Shown here piece by piece: positions 8,053-9,577 of a stretch of 9,577 nt of DNA. The notes beneath the pieces are model-generated. The model was not told the DNA's origin, did no database searches, and saw only the letters and a list, made by a program, of their open reading frames with translations. This stretch comes from Elusimicrobiota bacterium. Lineage in GTDB: Bacteria; Elusimicrobiota; Elusimicrobia; Elusimicrobiales; UBA9959. Position 1 is the first letter of the stretch. Every line of letters starts with the position of its first letter. The stretch spans positions 1 to 9,577 of the forward strand of contig DAOWCC010000088.1 in the NCBI GenBank assembly GCA_030639665.1, read 5' to 3'. The position numbers were made by a program, and so were the translations under genes.

Positions 8053-8082
8053 TTGAAAATGGGCCTAATACTATTATATGAT
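8053..8082 (+). promoter_or_regulatory. buk: Sigma-70-type promoter for butyrate kinase
   Basis: TTGAAA (8053-8058) and TATGAT (8077-8082) are separated by 18 nt; each matches five of six consensus bases. Initiation is expected near 8089-8090, giving a 5' leader of about 54 nt. The -35 element lies in the decayed tail of the adjoining heptamer array. Confidence 0.55.
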
Positions 8083-8143
8083 AAGTACTGGCGCTGCAGT
8101 AAATTTCTTAAAATTCAAAAATTTTGAAGCAATGGAGTGACAC

Positions 8144-9265
8144 ATGAAACGGTACAATATCCTTGTCTTAAACCCCGGTTCCACTTCCGATGAAATAAGT
8201 TTTTACCAAGGCAGAAAGCTTATTTTTCATAAAACTGTCCGATATACTCCCAAAGATCTCAAGCCTTATGAAGGTGAAAAGATAACCTCGCAATATAAGA
8301 TGCGGCTCAATCTCGCTTTGGAAACTCTTAAAGAAAACAATGTTTCTCTAAAAGACATAGGCGCGGTTATAGGCAGAGGCGGTCTTATAAAACCCATAGA
8401 GAGCGGCGTGTATAAGGTGAACAAAAAATTGCTTGGAGATTTAAAAGCAGGAGTCATGGGCGAGCATTCTTCGAATTTGGGCGGTATAATAGCCGAAAAA
8501 ATCGCTTCCATGTGCGGAGCGGAATCTTTTATCGCCGATCCGGTTGTGGTTGATGAAATGGCGGATATAGCCAGATATTCCGGCATGCCGGAAAATCCCA
8601 GGATTTCAATTTTTCACGCGCTTAATCAAAAAAGAGTCGCCCGTCACGCGGCCCGGCAATTGGGAAAGCAATATGAAGATTGCAATTTGATTGTTGTTCA
8701 CGGCGGCGGCGGAATTTCAGTCGGCGCCCACACTAAAGGCAAGGTTATAGATGTTAATAATGCCTTGAACGGAGACGGCCCTTTCACGCCTCAAAGAAGC
8801 GGCGGAGTTCCCGCCGGCGGTTTGGCCAAGATGTGTTTTTCGGGAAAATATACGGTGAAAGAAATTAATTTAAAATTGAAAGGCAAGGGCGGTCTTGTCG
8901 CGTATACCGGAACCTCCGATTTAATAGCGCTTGAAAAATATATTCAAACTGGAGAAATTCTGCCCGATCGAGGTTTGGATAAAAATAAAGTTACGCGGAA
9001 AAAAGCGAAGGAAGCGGTTGAAGCCATGACATATCAAATGGCCAAAGAAGTGGGAGCGCTTTCTGTTGTTCTCGGAGGGAAAATTGATGCCATTGTTTTA
9101 ACCGGCGGTTTGGGTTATGACGAGGTAATAGTGCCGTTTTTTAAGAAAATGGTTTCATGGATTTCCCCGGTATTGGTGTATCCGGGCGGAGATGAAATGT
9201 CGGCTTTGCGCATAGCCGCGCAGTCCGCTTTGTCTCATGCAAAAACGGTAAAAGAATATAAATGA
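8144..9265 (+). CDS. buk: Butyrate kinase (acetokinase/ASKHA superfamily)
   Basis: This enzyme (EC 2.7.2.7) interconverts butyryl phosphate plus ADP with butyrate plus ATP, in the cytoplasm, as the ATP-yielding step of acyl-CoA fermentation. Related enzymes also take branched short-chain acyl phosphates. At 373 residues it is close to the family's usual length of about 355-370. Motifs run in the expected order: NPGSTS (10-15, first phosphate loop), GRGG.IKPI.SGVY (78-90), DPVVVDE (132-138), HALNQKRVARH (158-168), HGGGGISVGAH (186-196), NNALNGDGPFTPQRSGG (205-221), YTGTSD (254-259), TGGLGYD (320-326, nucleotide side) and PGGDEMSAL (347-355). All are intact. The start is supported by GGAG (8134-8137) 6 nt upstream. 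The gene appears monocistronic, with its own promoter and terminator. No phosphotransbutyrylase or oxoacid oxidoreductase gene, its frequent partners, lies in the window. A propionate or isobutyrate preference cannot be excluded. Confidence 0.95.
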   Translation: MKRYNILVLNPGSTSDEISFYQGRKLIFHKTVRYTPKDLKPYEGEKITSQYKMRLNLALETLKENNVSLKDIGAVIGRGGLIKPIESGVYKVNKKLLGDLKAGVMGEHSSNLGGIIAEKIASMCGAESFIADPVVVDEMADIARYSGMPENPRISIFHALNQKRVARHAARQLGKQYEDCNLIVVHGGGGISVGAHTKGKVIDVNNALNGDGPFTPQRSGGVPAGGLAKMCFSGKYTVKEINLKLKGKGGLVAYTGTSDLIALEKYIQTGEILPDRGLDKNKVTRKKAKEAVEAMTYQMAKEVGALSVVLGGKIDAIVLTGGLGYDEVIVPFFKKMVSWISPVLVYPGGDEMSALRIAAQSALSHAKTVKEYK

Positions 9266-9288
9266 AAAAGGCGCTTGGCGCCTTTTTC
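9264..9288 (+). terminator. buk: Intrinsic terminator after butyrate kinase, overlapping the stop codon
   Basis: There is a perfect 11-bp inverted repeat: GAAAAAGGCGC, loop TTG, GCGCCTTTTTC. The GGCGC/GCGCC core is flanked by an A-run and a T-run, so it can act as a terminator on either strand. The 5' arm begins with the last two bases of the TGA stop codon (9263-9265). Confidence 0.9.
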
Positions 9289-9294
9289 AAGTCA

Positions 9295-9340
9295 TCCTCC
9301 ACTACGGCGTCGGCGGACAGGCAAGTCACAAGTCCGCAGG
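9295..9340. other. G+C-rich hairpin-bearing spacer segment, possible dispersed repeat
   Basis: This segment is richer in G+C than the spacer around it and contains GCGGAC (9313-9318) paired with GTCCGC (9332-9337) across a 13-nt loop. It carries no reading frame of interest. Its composition suggests a small dispersed intergenic element, but only one copy is visible here. Confidence 0.3.
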
Positions 9341-9402
9341 TCATTGGCCCGTTTTCAGAAGCAAAAAACAATAGGTAAGAAGTAGAGGAATCTCCACATT
9401 TT

Positions 9403-9432
9403 TTAACTTAACCTTTACCTCTGCCTTAACCT
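9403..9432 (+). repeat. Hexamer tandem array before the cytidylyltransferase start
   Basis: Five 6-bp units with consensus TNNCCT follow one another: TTAACT, TAACCT, TTACCT, CTGCCT, TAACCT. The tract ends 23 nt before the ATG at 9456 and just ahead of the Shine-Dalgarno sequence, so it would lie in the 5' leader or at the promoter. Confidence 0.6.
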
Positions 9433-9455
9433 GCAGTATATGAGAGGATATTAAA

Positions 9456-9577
9456 ATGAAATCCGCCCTTTTTATAACAGTTCGATCTGATTCAAGTAGG
9501 TTACCAAACAAAGCATTAAAGGAAATATGAGGACGAACTACAATAGAATTGGTGATTTCACGAGCAAAACAGGTAAG
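9456..9577 (+). pseudogene. SpsF-like cytidylyltransferase reading frame with an early in-frame TGA, 3' partial
   Basis: The ATG at 9456 is preceded by AGAGGA (9443-9448) at 7 nt spacing. The frame begins MKSALFITVRSDSSRLPNK, continues ALKEI, and meets TGA at 9528-9530. It then continues in the same frame as GRTTIELVISRAKQV to the window edge. The part before the stop matches the nucleotide-binding opening of the CMP-sugar synthetase/SpsF family (R..S.RLP.K.L). The part after it matches the next family segment (G.P.IE..I.R.K). The TGA replaces a single residue, with no frame change. Such enzymes activate sugars for surface polysaccharide. It may be a nonsense-mutated pseudogene, a sequencing error or a readthrough case; only about 41 codons are visible. 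Confidence 0.6.

Noticed and set aside
9528..9530. Genome-wide recoding of TGA as an amino acid
   Set aside because: Butyrate kinase ends at TGA inside a strong terminator, and the FN3 protein ends at TGA right after a complete sorting-type tail, so TGA works as a stop here.

Overview
The window is an A+T-rich stretch of a Gram-negative (diderm) bacterial chromosome. It has two surface-protein modules, one metabolic kinase gene, and the damaged-looking start of a nucleotide-sugar gene. The long fibronectin-type-III protein has repeats ending in phrases like 'NTTYYFRVGALN', and it sits with PorV/PorQ-family outer-membrane proteins and FlgD/type-IX-like C-terminal tails. That combination recalls Elusimicrobiota or a nearby uncultured phylum. 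This placement is an inference from protein style, not from a marker gene.

Layout. (1) Positions 1-3212, plus strand: the 3' part of a large secreted protein (OmpL47-type Ig-like repeats, then a beta-solenoid-like section, then a sorting-type tail), followed after 12 nt by a PorV/PorQ-family barrel protein. (2) Positions 3259-7913, minus strand: a 1209-residue secreted protein (ten FN3-like repeats, a ZU5-like section, a sorting-type tail) whose stop codon overlaps the start of a second PorV/PorQ-family gene by 4 nt. The two modules have the same gene order and converge with 46 nt between their stop codons. (3) Positions 7914-8143: a divergent promoter region holding a degenerate heptamer array. 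(4) Positions 8144-9265, plus strand: butyrate kinase, closed by a perfect 11-bp intrinsic terminator that overlaps its stop codon. (5) Positions 9289-9577: a spacer with a hairpin and a hexamer array, then the start of an SpsF-like cytidylyltransferase reading frame interrupted by an in-frame TGA.

How the genes may work together: each large protein has a signal peptide or is cut at its N-terminus by the window edge, and each ends in a FlgD-Ig/type-IX-like tail. Each is coupled to its own PorV-like gene. PorV in Bacteroidetes escorts tail-bearing cargo at the outer membrane, so 'cargo plus dedicated escort' is a reasonable reading, but no core T9SS gene is visible here.

The least ordinary signal is a set of four short tandem-repeat tracts with units of 8, 7, 7 and 6 bp. 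One lies inside a barrel gene, one inside a signal-peptide coding region, one in the divergent promoter region, and one just before the cytidylyltransferase start. The 7-bp tract inside the second PorV-like gene is out of frame with codons, so a change in copy number would switch the reading frame.
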